The position numbers and the translations under genes are program-made. This document shows positions 1 through 7,378 of a stretch of DNA of 9,928 nucleotides, in pieces. The DNA lies in the NCBI GenBank assembly GCA_017538635.1, contig JAFYIM010000072.1:1-9928 (forward strand). Direction: 5' to 3'. Under the pieces are notes generated by a model. It did no database searches. It was not told the origin of the DNA and saw only the letters and a program-made list of their open reading frames with translations. Source of the stretch: a bacterium (GTDB lineage Bacteria > UBA3054). How positions within the stretch are numbered: the first letter of the stretch is position 1; every line of letters starts with the position of its first letter.

Positions 1-93
1 GACCGCCAGCATGACCAGCCCGATGATAAGGCTCATTTTCAGCATATTTTTGTTCATAAGACCTCCAAAGTCTATATCTTTTTTAATTGCCAT
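1..93 (-). CDS. Start of an unidentified membrane or exported protein (partial, runs off window)
   Basis: This is the N-terminal part of a fifth gene of the pilus-like operon; only 19 to 31 residues are present. Two in-frame ATG codons are possible. The one at 93 lies 5 nt after the secretin stop and has an AGGA about 9 nt upstream, inside the end of the secretin gene. The one at 57 follows a strong GGAGG, with only 4 nt between, and gives MNKNMLKMSLIIGLVMLAV, which looks like a signal peptide or membrane anchor: Lys residues followed by a hydrophobic run. The GGAGG could also be just the Gly-Gly codons of the longer form. I cannot name the product. Position suggests co-expression with the secretin complex. 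Confidence 0.55.
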   Translation of the reverse strand, partial: MAIKKDIDFGGLMNKNMLKMSLIIGLVMLAV

Positions 94-98
94 TTAAG

Positions 99-2672
99 TT
101 ATTCCTCAGTGGATTCCTCTTCTTCGTCCTCAGAAGTTTCCTCGGAAGTTTCTTCAGTGGCCTCCTCGTCGGAAGCTTCGCTCACTTCTGTGGTTTCTTC
201 AGATTCGGTGGAATCTTCAACCTCACTGCTCTCTTCTTCACCTTCTTCGGCTTCAGTGACCTGCTCGCCTTCTTCATAGTCGGCGCGTTCCTGCTCGAGG
301 GAGGAAGCCAGTTTGCTGGCGACGCGGTCGCGATAGAGCTCGCCGGTCGGAGTAATGATGTTGGTCTTGACGAATATCAGAAGATGCTTCTTCTCGTTGT
401 AGCTGCCTTCAGCTCTGAAGAAACGGCCGATCAAGGGGAGGTCGCCCAGGAAGGGGACTTTGTCCTTGTACTGACGGAGGGTCTCGGTGACCATGCCGCC
501 CAAGACCACGGTCTCGCCGTCAGCGACTACGACCTGAGTCTTAACTTCGGAGAACTTGAAGCGCGGGATGTCGAGTTCAATGGGGTCGACATTGAGAGCC
601 GAGTTTCCAACGTAAACGGAAACAACGCGCGGCTCGATTTCAGAAGAGGTCTTGCAGGTGATGTCCATGCTGACCGTGCGCTTGTCGTCGGCGACGATCG
701 GGGAAACCTGAAGTTCGATACCTACATCTTCTTTAAGGGTACTTTCAACAGTGGCGTAACCAGGCATGGCGCTGACGTCCGGAGTCGAGCTCGGGTTGAG
801 CAGGCTGAAGGACTGGGCGTTGCTGTAAATGATAGCCGGTTTATAGACTGTATAATCTTCGGGGTACATGACCTCGGTGATCTGCTTGATGGTGACCCTG
901 GGCTGGCCGCTGACGGTGGTAACTGAAGGAGCGGAGAGAACGTCAGCGTTGGTCTTGTTGTCGATCGCGTTGAAGATCAGACCAACTTCAGGATCAGTCA
1001 GAGCATTGGTGAAGAATCCGAGGACCTCGTCGTTGATCTGGTTCTTGCCAATGGCGCCGACACCGACCATGCTCATCACGGAGGAGAGACGATCGGCATA
1101 GCGGCTGTTGCGGGAACCCTTGGAGTAGCGGCGGAGCGCGCCGGTGAAGTCAGTCGGGTTGGCCACAATAGCGTTGCCATTATTGTTGTGGGCGCTGATG
1201 ACTTTCCAGGGGCTCTTGAGCTTCATACCGAAGCTGATCTCGTTGAGGTCTTGATCGCTGATCTCAACAAAGCGGGCCTGGATCTCGACCTGCACCTGAT
1301 CGCCGCTCTCGTCGAGGTTCTTCAGGTAGCTGTCGATGAGTTCCAAGTTCTTGACGGTGTTGCGGGCCACCAAGGTGCCGGAAACGGGTTCCAGGAAGAT
1401 CGAGCTGCCCTCGACTTCGGCGCCGATGTAGTCTTTCAGAGCGCGGACCAGTTCGGGTTCGGTCTCCATGGCGGAGAAGTCTTCGTCGCTGCCGGTGTCG
1501 GTGTCAAAGATGCCGCCGAAAGCATCGGAGCTGCTGTCATCAGTCTCAATTTCAGAGGCTTTGGAAACGACGCCGGGAGAGACCGTCCAGATCCTGGTCT
1601 CCATCTGGCCTTCGCCTTTGGAGATAATAACAGCCGGGCCGGTCACAATGTAGTTCAGATTGGCGGTGTCGCAGATGTACTCGATAACGGTCAGGATCGT
1701 CGGACCCTCGGCATCAAGGGAGATCTTGTCGTTGACGCCGGCGGCATCAAGAACGATCGGGATGTTGCCTTCTTCAATAAGGAACTGAACGGCTTCGGAA
1801 ACGGTGTTGTTGTCAAGGCTGACGGCCGGGATCTTGTTCATCAGTTTTGCCCACATAGCTTTGCGGGCGGATTCGCCCGGGGCGTCGGTGGACTCGCTGC
1901 CGACTTCCTCGGTATCCTCGGCGGCTTCCGGAGAGATCTTGCGGAGCACTTCGAGCATGATCTGGGAACGTTCAAGTTCCTGATCGCTCTTGATGAGCTT
2001 GTTCTGCTTGGCGATCACGTCCCTCAACATACGGCGGGGACGGGGATCTTCGCTTTCAAGCTTGATAGCCTGTTTCAGGATGCTCTTGGCTTCCTCATAC
2101 TGACCGTAGACGACTTTCTCTTCAGCCTGCTTGATCATCTGGTAGACCTGTTCCTCTTCGGAGAGGTCGGTGTTGACGATCTTGGAGAGCTGCTGGCTGG
2201 CGGCGGCTTCAAGAAGCTTGCGGGCTTTGTTGATGCCCTTCAGAGCTTCGTCGCCCTGCTTGTGTTCAAGAGCCTGGCGATAGAAGTTGATCGCGGATTC
2301 GTAGTCGCGCATCTGAAGTCTGTCGTTAGCCACGGAGGTGTAGTAGTCGTAGAGGACGCTGTTGACCTCACCGATCTTAACCTTGGAATCGGTGTGATTC
2401 GGGCAACGCCTCAGGGCTTCGGACAGAAGCGTGTGAGCCTTGCGGTACTCACCCTGTTCGATTAGGGGAAGCGCCTGCTGGAACAAAAGGTCAGCCATCT
2501 GCCGTTGTTCCTGACGTTCGATCTGCAATTCGCGGGCCAATTCCTGGGCGCGAAGAGCAGCCGTCTGTCTCATGGCCTGGTCTACGGCAGCTTCAGCCAT
2601 CACGTTCTGCGCCAGAAGCAGGATCGCAGCCAGGGAGACTGCAACTACTGTCAGGGCTTTTGTGTTTTTCAT
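99..2672 (-). CDS. Outer-membrane secretin of pilus-like system (Amuc_1098/PilQ/GspD type), TPR N-terminus and acidic tail
   Basis: Predicted to form the multimeric outer-membrane channel of a type IV pilus/type II secretion-like apparatus. I chose the ATG at 2672 (857 aa): it has GGAG 9 nt upstream and gives a textbook signal peptide (residues 1-26, cleavage after NVMA). The in-frame ATG at 2687 has no ribosome binding site. Domains in order: coiled-coil/TPR-like helices (about 45-225), a short STN/N0-like domain (about 282-355), a Ser/Asp-rich acidic linker (about 375-405), an N1-like ring-building domain (about 410-460), and the secretin beta domain (about 575-775). The secretin domain carries the family signature GETVVLGG followed by KVPFLGDLPLIGRFF. 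The last 59 residues hold 29 Glu and 3 Asp and no Lys or Arg, which is unlike ordinary secretin C-termini. The gene follows the Amuc_1099-like gene by 41 bp. The secretin call is firm; the Amuc_1098 subfamily is inferred from the TPR-secretin architecture and the neighbours. Confidence 0.93.
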   Translation of the reverse strand: MKNTKALTVVAVSLAAILLLAQNVMAEAAVDQAMRQTAALRAQELARELQIERQEQRQMADLLFQQALPLIEQGEYRKAHTLLSEALRRCPNHTDSKVKIGEVNSVLYDYYTSVANDRLQMRDYESAINFYRQALEHKQGDEALKGINKARKLLEAAASQQLSKIVNTDLSEEEQVYQMIKQAEEKVVYGQYEEAKSILKQAIKLESEDPRPRRMLRDVIAKQNKLIKSDQELERSQIMLEVLRKISPEAAEDTEEVGSESTDAPGESARKAMWAKLMNKIPAVSLDNNTVSEAVQFLIEEGNIPIVLDAAGVNDKISLDAEGPTILTVIEYICDTANLNYIVTGPAVIISKGEGQMETRIWTVSPGVVSKASEIETDDSSSDAFGGIFDTDTGSDEDFSAMETEPELVRALKDYIGAEVEGSSIFLEPVSGTLVARNTVKNLELIDSYLKNLDESGDQVQVEIQARFVEISDQDLNEISFGMKLKSPWKVISAHNNNGNAIVANPTDFTGALRRYSKGSRNSRYADRLSSVMSMVGVGAIGKNQINDEVLGFFTNALTDPEVGLIFNAIDNKTNADVLSAPSVTTVSGQPRVTIKQITEVMYPEDYTVYKPAIIYSNAQSFSLLNPSSTPDVSAMPGYATVESTLKEDVGIELQVSPIVADDKRTVSMDITCKTSSEIEPRVVSVYVGNSALNVDPIELDIPRFKFSEVKTQVVVADGETVVLGGMVTETLRQYKDKVPFLGDLPLIGRFFRAEGSYNEKKHLLIFVKTNIITPTGELYRDRVASKLASSLEQERADYEEGEQVTEAEEGEEESSEVEDSTESEETTEVSEASDEEATEETSEETSEDEEEESTEE

Positions 2673-2713
2673 GCTCGTTAACTCCATCAGTTGTTATATC
2701 TTGATTATTTATT

Positions 2714-3697
2714 TTATTCAGCTGTGACTGTATAGTCAATGTCGTTGGCATTGACGGTGACAGTCTTGTTTTCAACGTCTATAACGGTCACTTTCCCGTC
2801 TTTTTGGATCATGGGAAGGCTAATTTCATCGCCGACTTTGCAGACGACTTTCTTGTTGGCGTCGTCCTTGCTGACGAACTCGACAAGGCCGAAGGATTCC
2901 AGGCTCCTGTCTTTCTTGGTGCAGAAGAAGACTTCGCCAGTCTCGCCGTCTTTCAGCGTAACTTTGTAGTCCACAAATTTCTCTTTGCCTTTCTTGTCAG
3001 TCTCGTTGACCTCTTCCACTTTCTCTATATAGTAGATCTTGCCTTCTTCAGGCTCGATCTGGGTGGCGGTGAGTTCGGTGGCCGGGAGGATCTTTCCTTT
3101 ATATTTGAATTTCAGAGAAGAGCCTTTGGTGAACATGCCGAGCTGCAGGTCGCGTTCGGGATGATAAATTTTGCCGATGCGCCAATCCTGAGCCGCAACG
3201 TTGGGGCTTGTCGGATCCTTGGGGAGAACTTCAATACCGAGCTCCTGAGAGAGCGTGTATTCTTTGAGATTCGTGAAAGAGTCCTTATCCGGATCTTCCT
3301 CGGCATCGGCGGGATTCGTCCAATCCAGACCGTATTTCTGCTCCCACTCGTTGGGCATACCGTCGTTGTCGGCGTCGGGACGATAGGTGATCATCTGTCC
3401 GGTCTCATCGCAGGTTATCCCCCACTTTCTCGTGAGAGCTGCCTGGTTGGCCGTGCTTCTCTGAAGCCAGTCGTGCGTGAAGACGTTCCTGGCCAGCTTG
3501 GGAGCGGAGGCCTTGACGATCTCGACCAAACCCGGAATGCCGACCAAAGCGCTTTCCTTGACGTCCTTGGCTTCGCCGCGGGCTTCAAAACTATCGGTGT
3601 CGTTCTGGCTTGTGAAGGCCTTGCCTACCACTACCAAAACGATCAGAAGGATCACTACGAAAAGCAATTTTTCCCAATGTTCATTTAAAGCTTTCAT
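2714..3697 (-). CDS. Amuc_1099-like pilus-system protein with membrane anchor and calcium-binding loops
   Basis: A 327-residue protein with a short cytoplasmic N-terminus, one transmembrane helix (about 10-29) and a large periplasmic part. Residues 108-146 contain two Asp-rich loops of the thrombospondin type 3/EF-hand-like kind: DADNDGMPNEWE and DPDKDSFTNLKE, spaced by the typical YGLDWTNPADAEE. Side chains in such loops bind Ca2+. The C-terminal half (about 170-327) is Lys/Glu-rich and apparently beta-rich. A ribosome binding site AGAGGA lies 10 nt before the ATG. It sits between the Amuc_1100-like and secretin genes, the place of Amuc_1099 in Akkermansia and of PilP in proteobacterial pil operons. 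I infer a connector between the inner-membrane complex and the secretin. I see no sequence motif proving PilP homology, so the name rests on architecture and gene order. Confidence 0.8.
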   Translation of the reverse strand: MKALNEHWEKLLFVVILLIVLVVVGKAFTSQNDTDSFEARGEAKDVKESALVGIPGLVEIVKASAPKLARNVFTHDWLQRSTANQAALTRKWGITCDETGQMITYRPDADNDGMPNEWEQKYGLDWTNPADAEEDPDKDSFTNLKEYTLSQELGIEVLPKDPTSPNVAAQDWRIGKIYHPERDLQLGMFTKGSSLKFKYKGKILPATELTATQIEPEEGKIYYIEKVEEVNETDKKGKEKFVDYKVTLKDGETGEVFFCTKKDRSLESFGLVEFVSKDDANKKVVCKVGDEISLPMIQKDGKVTVIDVENKTVTVNANDIDYTVTAE

Positions 3698-3717
3698 TAT
3701 TTACCAATCCTCTTGAT

Positions 3718-4557
3718 TTATTTAGCGGCCTCAGCGGGCTTGTTGATCTTGATCATTTCCACGGTCATATCGACCGTCACGCGCTCCAAGATATCGGAAG
3801 GATCTTCGATCGTTCCAACAGGGTCAGGCTGAAGGTCGGTCCTTATGCTTCTTACTATATAGAAGAAGGGCTTGTCGCGCAGCTGGGCAAGGACGTTGTA
3901 GATCTTGTCCGGGCGGATGGCGAACTGGAAGTAAACGGGGATGCCTTCATACTTGGCGACCTTTTCGTCCTTCTTGGCGCTGGCGCCGCCGAAGGATTCC
4001 TCATCCTCGTCGTCATAATCGCTCATCTGGTCGCCCTGGTTTCTTTCGATGGAAACGACTTCCAGGACATCGTTGTCGAGAAGCACTCCGAGGACGTCTT
4101 TCACTGTCTGGAACTGGGCGGAGAGCTTAGGCATATCGGCTTCCTTGGCGACCACATCGCCCAAGAATTCCGAGAAACCCTCGCCGGGGTAAATGTTGAT
4201 GTTGCGTTTTTCGCGCTCTTCTTTTATTTGATTGTCGTACTTGCGGAGCTCGATCTTGAAATTGGAAGGATCGAGAACGTTGAGTTTTTCCGTTTTGACA
4301 GCCTCGACAAAATCCACAGCCTGCTTCTTCAGGGCTTCGAGGTCGGCCTCATAAGCTTTCTGCAGAGCAGCGCAGGGGGCGCCGTTGTAGTTCTTGCACA
4401 GCGTTTCATAATCGCTGTTCGCGGTTTCATAGTCGGCGGATGCTTCGTTCAGTTTGTTGACCGATCCGCGCCAGAGCACCAGAGCCACCACCACGATGAC
4501 GATTACGATGCCCAGAGTTACGAGGAACAATTTGTTTTTCTGTAAATCAAATTTCAT
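3718..4557 (-). CDS. Amuc_1100-like / PilO-like inner-membrane pilus-complex protein
   Basis: A 279-residue bitopic protein. It has a basic N-terminus, a very hydrophobic Val/Ile-rich transmembrane helix (about 10-29), a periplasmic coiled coil (about 32-120), and two predicted alpha/beta segments (about 125-175 and 205-275) separated by an acidic linker (YDDEDEESFGG). This layout (membrane helix, coiled coil, ferredoxin-like folds) is that of PilO and of Amuc_1100, which is somewhat longer (about 317 aa). Two cysteines, C54 and C62, lie in the coiled-coil stretch. The ribosome binding site AAGGA is about 9 nt before the ATG. The gene follows the PilM-PilN fusion by 20 bp. In PilN/PilO systems the two proteins dimerise through the coiled coil and the periplasmic folds; here the partner would be the C-terminal half of the upstream product. 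Amuc_1100 itself is known as an outer-membrane-associated immunomodulatory protein, and I make no such claim for this one. Confidence 0.82.
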   Translation of the reverse strand: MKFDLQKNKLFLVTLGIVIVIVVVALVLWRGSVNKLNEASADYETANSDYETLCKNYNGAPCAALQKAYEADLEALKKQAVDFVEAVKTEKLNVLDPSNFKIELRKYDNQIKEEREKRNINIYPGEGFSEFLGDVVAKEADMPKLSAQFQTVKDVLGVLLDNDVLEVVSIERNQGDQMSDYDDEDEESFGGASAKKDEKVAKYEGIPVYFQFAIRPDKIYNVLAQLRDKPFFYIVRSIRTDLQPDPVGTIEDPSDILERVTVDMTVEMIKINKPAEAAK

Positions 4558-4577
4558 TGCTCTATCCTTGACATCAG

Positions 4578-6254
4578 TTAACGGCCGGATTTGAGGCTGA
4601 ATTTTTCTTTATACTCGGAGAAGTCGTCCTTGTCGTTGTTGTTCCAGTCAAGGTCGACCACCATCTGCAGTTCGGTGTACTTGAGCCAGGGGAGATCGCG
4701 GCCGACTTTGAAGCCGGCGTTGCCAACGGTCTCGGCCACGAGCTTCTGGATGTCGCCCATAGCCTCGGCCCAGTTGCCGTAGTAACCGCAGTCTATGCCG
4801 ATCCTGACCAGCGTCTTGGCATCTTCGTCGTTGTTGATGACAAGGACGTCGCTGGCGTTGCTGCTCAGAGCGTTCTCCTCAGAGATGTCGCCAAGAGTGA
4901 AGCTTCTGACGCCGTAGAGCCACATGTTGGTCGGCATCTTGGCAGCCAGCTGCGAGATCGTATAAACGTAAGCTTCTCTTTCCCAAAGCAGGCGGCCGTA
5001 AACTTCGTTCTCGGCCAGCTGAGTCTGAATATCTTTCTGGACCTGCTTGATGGCCTTGTCATATTTCTGAGCTTCCTCCAACGTCTGCTGAGCCGTTGCA
5101 GCCTGCTCGGACTCTTTGCTGATCTTGCCCTGGTTGAGGAAGAAGAGTGCGCCGAAAAGCACCGCCAGCAAAGCGACAGCAGCGATGATAAGAGGCTTCT
5201 TGCCATCAAAGGAACGCTGCCACTGCAGATTGGCGGGAACGAGGTTGACGCTGTAGGGGCTCTTGCCGGAAACGGCGGAGAGAGCGCCCAGCGCTTCCGC
5301 AAAAGCGAAAGAGTCGCCGCTCTCGCCTTCGAAAGGAGAGAAGGCGTCGAGGTAAGCGGTGTCGGTTTTGAGCTTGTCCTGAAGGTAAGCATCAAGGCCC
5401 TTGATCTTCGCATAACCGCCGGTCAGAAGAATACGCGCCGGTTTCTCGCCGGAAAGACTCGTCCTGTAGTTGACGATCGAACGGGTGATCTCCATCACGA
5501 GACGGGAAAGAGCCTGGCCGACAGCTTTCGTGCTTTCGGATTCGGCGTTCCCGAGATCGACCTGCTCGAGAAGAGTCTTGCGAGCTTCATCAAAAGAAGC
5601 GCCGCCGGCAGTCAGAGCGGAAACGAGAGTGGAACCGAAAACCGGCAAGGTACGCATCCAAACTTTCGTTCCCTCGGCGATGACGAGGTTCGAGGATGAG
5701 GCGCCGATGCTAAGGACGGCCGTGGGAGTTTCCACAGTGCCTTTGCCTTCGGCGATAAGGAGGTTCGCCAGATTAAGGGCGCCGCTCGTGGCGCCGGCAA
5801 GGGAAAGACCGGCTTCCTCAAAAATCGAATTGATCTCTTCAACGACGGTGGTCTTCACGGCCAAAAGGGAGATGTGGCTCTGGTCACCGGCTTCGCCGAC
5901 GACGTTGTAGCCCCATTCGGCTTCCTCGATCGGCAGAGGCAGATTCTTCTTGGCCTCTTCGACGACCTGGGTCTGCAGTTCCGCAGTGGGAACCTTCAGG
6001 GCTCTGGTAAGGACCTGAGAGCTGGGAAGAGTAACGTATATTTCGGATTTTTTGTCCAGAGAACCAGCAGCTTTCTGCTGCTTGAGCACTTCCAAAACAG
6101 CGGCGCGCCACGCGCTGTCATCGGCGTCATGGGCGACCTCGAGAGTAACGCTCTGACATCCGGTGAGCTTAGCGCTGCCTTTACTGACCTGCGCAAACGC
6201 GAATTTCACTACTTCGCGACCTAGGTCAATACTTACAACCTTTTTGTCTGCCAC
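4578..6254 (-). CDS. pilM: PilM-PilN fusion: actin-like ATPase-fold domain joined to membrane PilN-like domain (Amuc_1101-like)
   Basis: A 558-residue protein starting at GTG, with GAAGGA 5 nt upstream. Residues 1-330 are a PilM/FtsA-type actin-like domain: phosphate loop 1 (SIDLGREVVKFAF, 8-20), phosphate loop 2 (LSIGASSSNLVIAEG, 181-195), and the adenosine motif (ILLTGGYAKIKG, 275-286). The sequence KNLPLPIEEAEWGY (103-116) is also typical of PilM. Residues 336-340 are VNLVP, which resembles the INLLP motif at the N-terminus of PilN that docks into PilM. A transmembrane helix follows at about 354-373, then a coiled coil (about 378-415) and a periplasmic alpha/beta region to the end, as in PilN. 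The protein therefore looks like PilM and PilN in one chain, and no separate pilN is present. It is the first gene of the operon, behind a strong promoter, and should anchor the assembly at the cytoplasmic face. Confidence 0.88.
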   Translation of the reverse strand: MADKKVVSIDLGREVVKFAFAQVSKGSAKLTGCQSVTLEVAHDADDSAWRAAVLEVLKQQKAAGSLDKKSEIYVTLPSSQVLTRALKVPTAELQTQVVEEAKKNLPLPIEEAEWGYNVVGEAGDQSHISLLAVKTTVVEEINSIFEEAGLSLAGATSGALNLANLLIAEGKGTVETPTAVLSIGASSSNLVIAEGTKVWMRTLPVFGSTLVSALTAGGASFDEARKTLLEQVDLGNAESESTKAVGQALSRLVMEITRSIVNYRTSLSGEKPARILLTGGYAKIKGLDAYLQDKLKTDTAYLDAFSPFEGESGDSFAFAEALGALSAVSGKSPYSVNLVPANLQWQRSFDGKKPLIIAAVALLAVLFGALFFLNQGKISKESEQAATAQQTLEEAQKYDKAIKQVQKDIQTQLAENEVYGRLLWEREAYVYTISQLAAKMPTNMWLYGVRSFTLGDISEENALSSNASDVLVINNDEDAKTLVRIGIDCGYYGNWAEAMGDIQKLVAETVGNAGFKVGRDLPWLKYTELQMVVDLDWNNNDKDDFSEYKEKFSLKSGR

Positions 6255-6340
6255 GGTTTTCCTTCGTTTTGAGTTAGCCCCGGTCTCCCGGGAAGGGTTT
6301 GTACGAATTCACATGGCGAAAAGGATTAGAATCCGCCATA
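6255..6340 (-). promoter_or_regulatory. Structured 5' leader of the pilus-like operon (two hairpins plus ribosome binding site)
   Basis: Between the predicted transcription start (near 6348) and the GTG start codon the leader can form two hairpins. The first pairs ATGGCG (6339-6334) with CGCCAT (6318-6313), with further pairing GGATT/AATCC inside. The second is a 5-bp CCCGG/CCGGG stem (6292-6279) capped by a GNRA-type tetraloop, GAGA. The second stem ends about 13 nt before the Shine-Dalgarno GAAGGA (6265-6260). It has no U-run, so it is not a terminator. It matches no riboswitch class that I recognise; an mRNA-stabilising or translation-tuning role is a guess. Confidence 0.5.
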
Positions 6341-6354
6341 TAAAACTTGAGAAT

Positions 6355-6383
6355 ATTCTACTTGAATCGTCTTTTATTGTCAA
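6355..6383 (-). promoter_or_regulatory. Near-consensus sigma-70 promoter of the pilus-like operon
   Basis: The minus strand carries a perfect -35 TTGACA (6383-6378), a spacer of exactly 17 bp, and a -10 TAGAAT (6360-6355; five of six consensus bases). It sits in the gap between the TPR gene stop (6410) and the pilM start (6254) and gives a leader of about 94 nt. Transcription would be strong and housekeeping-type; I see no obvious operator. It is the best promoter in the window. Confidence 0.85.
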
Positions 6384-6409
6384 GGGAGTGGCAAAACGAA
6401 GAAAAGGCC

Positions 6410-7366
6410 TCACTTCGCACTCCTTTGTGTCGCGCTTTTGTTGAGCAGTGAAGGATCTTCCGGAAGGAAGCGCAGCCCTTGTCTGTAAAGGGTTCTAGCA
6501 GTTTCTTCTTCTCCGGCGGCAAACCGCTCGTCGCCCCAATCCTCATATAGGCGCGCAAGCATCAAAGCCCAGTTGTTATGACTTGATTTCAGCTCCACTC
6601 GCTCAAGCAGTTCGCAAGCCTCGCGGTACTTCTTTTCTTCGCGCAAAATTTGCGCCAAAGTCAGGTAGGCCTCATCGTAACCTTTCGACAATTTGAGAGA
6701 CATCCTGACATCGCTCTCAGCCCTTTCAAGATCGCCCAGTTTTTTTCTCAAACGGCTCTTGAGAAGATACGCTTGAGGCGCCAGATCACAGTCTAGCTCG
6801 ACCTTTTCCAAAAGCCTCAATGCCTCGTTTGTTTTGCCGCTTTCAAGTTCCAGCGCGCCAAGCCTGAACCAAGCCGCGCTATAGTTTGTGGACACATCCA
6901 CTGCAGCCCTGAAACATTTGGCGGCCTCCACCTTCTGGGTAAGCACGAGGCAGGTCACGCCAAGTTCGTAAACATAATCAGGATTGGCCGGGTCGGCGTA
7001 GACCGCGCTCTCAAGATATTTCTTCCCCTCCCCAATCTTGCCGTGGCGCAAGAGCGCACCAGCGTAAATGAAGGCGAAATTAGCGTTGTCGCCCTCAAGT
7101 TTCAAAGCTTTCTCGTAAAACGGCCTGGCCTTGTCAAATTCCCCAAGGCGCTCATGGCATGATCCGATGTTCAGATATGCAGCGGCAAACGAGGCGTCAA
7201 ACTGCGTCGCCTGCCTGAAAAAGCGCAGAGCGGAACGGAAATCGTTGCTCCTAACACAGGAGAGTCCGGAATTAAAAGCCTCCCCCGCCTTTTCATCATA
7301 ACTGGCCGCAAAAAGAGCGCCAGCGCTGAGGAGAAGGAATATTATCGTTGTGATTCGCTTAATCAT
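6410..7366 (-). CDS. Exported TPR-repeat protein
   Basis: A 318-residue protein with a signal peptide (residues 1-20; MIKR, hydrophobic run, then SAGALFA) and no lipobox cysteine, so probably a soluble periplasmic protein. From about residue 27 to 305 it is built of about eight 34-residue tetratricopeptide repeats, with the usual pattern of paired helices and small residues at turns (for example AYLNIGSCHERLGEFDKARPFYEKALKL within 64-90). TPR arrays bind partner proteins; nothing here shows which. Its ATG lies only 12 nt after the 3' end of rnpB, in a U-rich stretch with no Shine-Dalgarno, but the signal peptide supports this start. It ends 27 bp before the -35 box of the pilus-like operon with no visible terminator, so read-through into that operon is possible. 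A role like PilF/PilW (TPR proteins that assist secretin assembly) is conceivable from position only. Confidence 0.85.
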   Translation of the reverse strand: MIKRITTIIFLLLSAGALFAASYDEKAGEAFNSGLSCVRSNDFRSALRFFRQATQFDASFAAAYLNIGSCHERLGEFDKARPFYEKALKLEGDNANFAFIYAGALLRHGKIGEGKKYLESAVYADPANPDYVYELGVTCLVLTQKVEAAKCFRAAVDVSTNYSAAWFRLGALELESGKTNEALRLLEKVELDCDLAPQAYLLKSRLRKKLGDLERAESDVRMSLKLSKGYDEAYLTLAQILREEKKYREACELLERVELKSSHNNWALMLARLYEDWGDERFAAGEEETARTLYRQGLRFLPEDPSLLNKSATQRSAK

Positions 7367-7378
7367 AAAATTAAAAAA

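Noticed and set aside
1188..2465. Long open frame (425 codons) on the plus strand opposite the secretin gene
   Set aside because: It is an antisense shadow of a well-supported secretin gene. It has no ribosome binding site or recognisable domain, and its length follows from the codon bias of the real gene. The same applies to plus-strand frames at 87-926 and 2804-3688.
2673..2687. Secretin start at the upstream ATG (2687)
   Set aside because: No Shine-Dalgarno precedes it, it would add MELTS in front of a perfect signal peptide, and the GGAG that serves the ATG at 2672 lies within these codons.
6313..6339. Leader hairpin as an intrinsic terminator of the TPR gene
   Set aside because: No T-run follows it on the minus strand, and it lies downstream of the promoter of the next operon.
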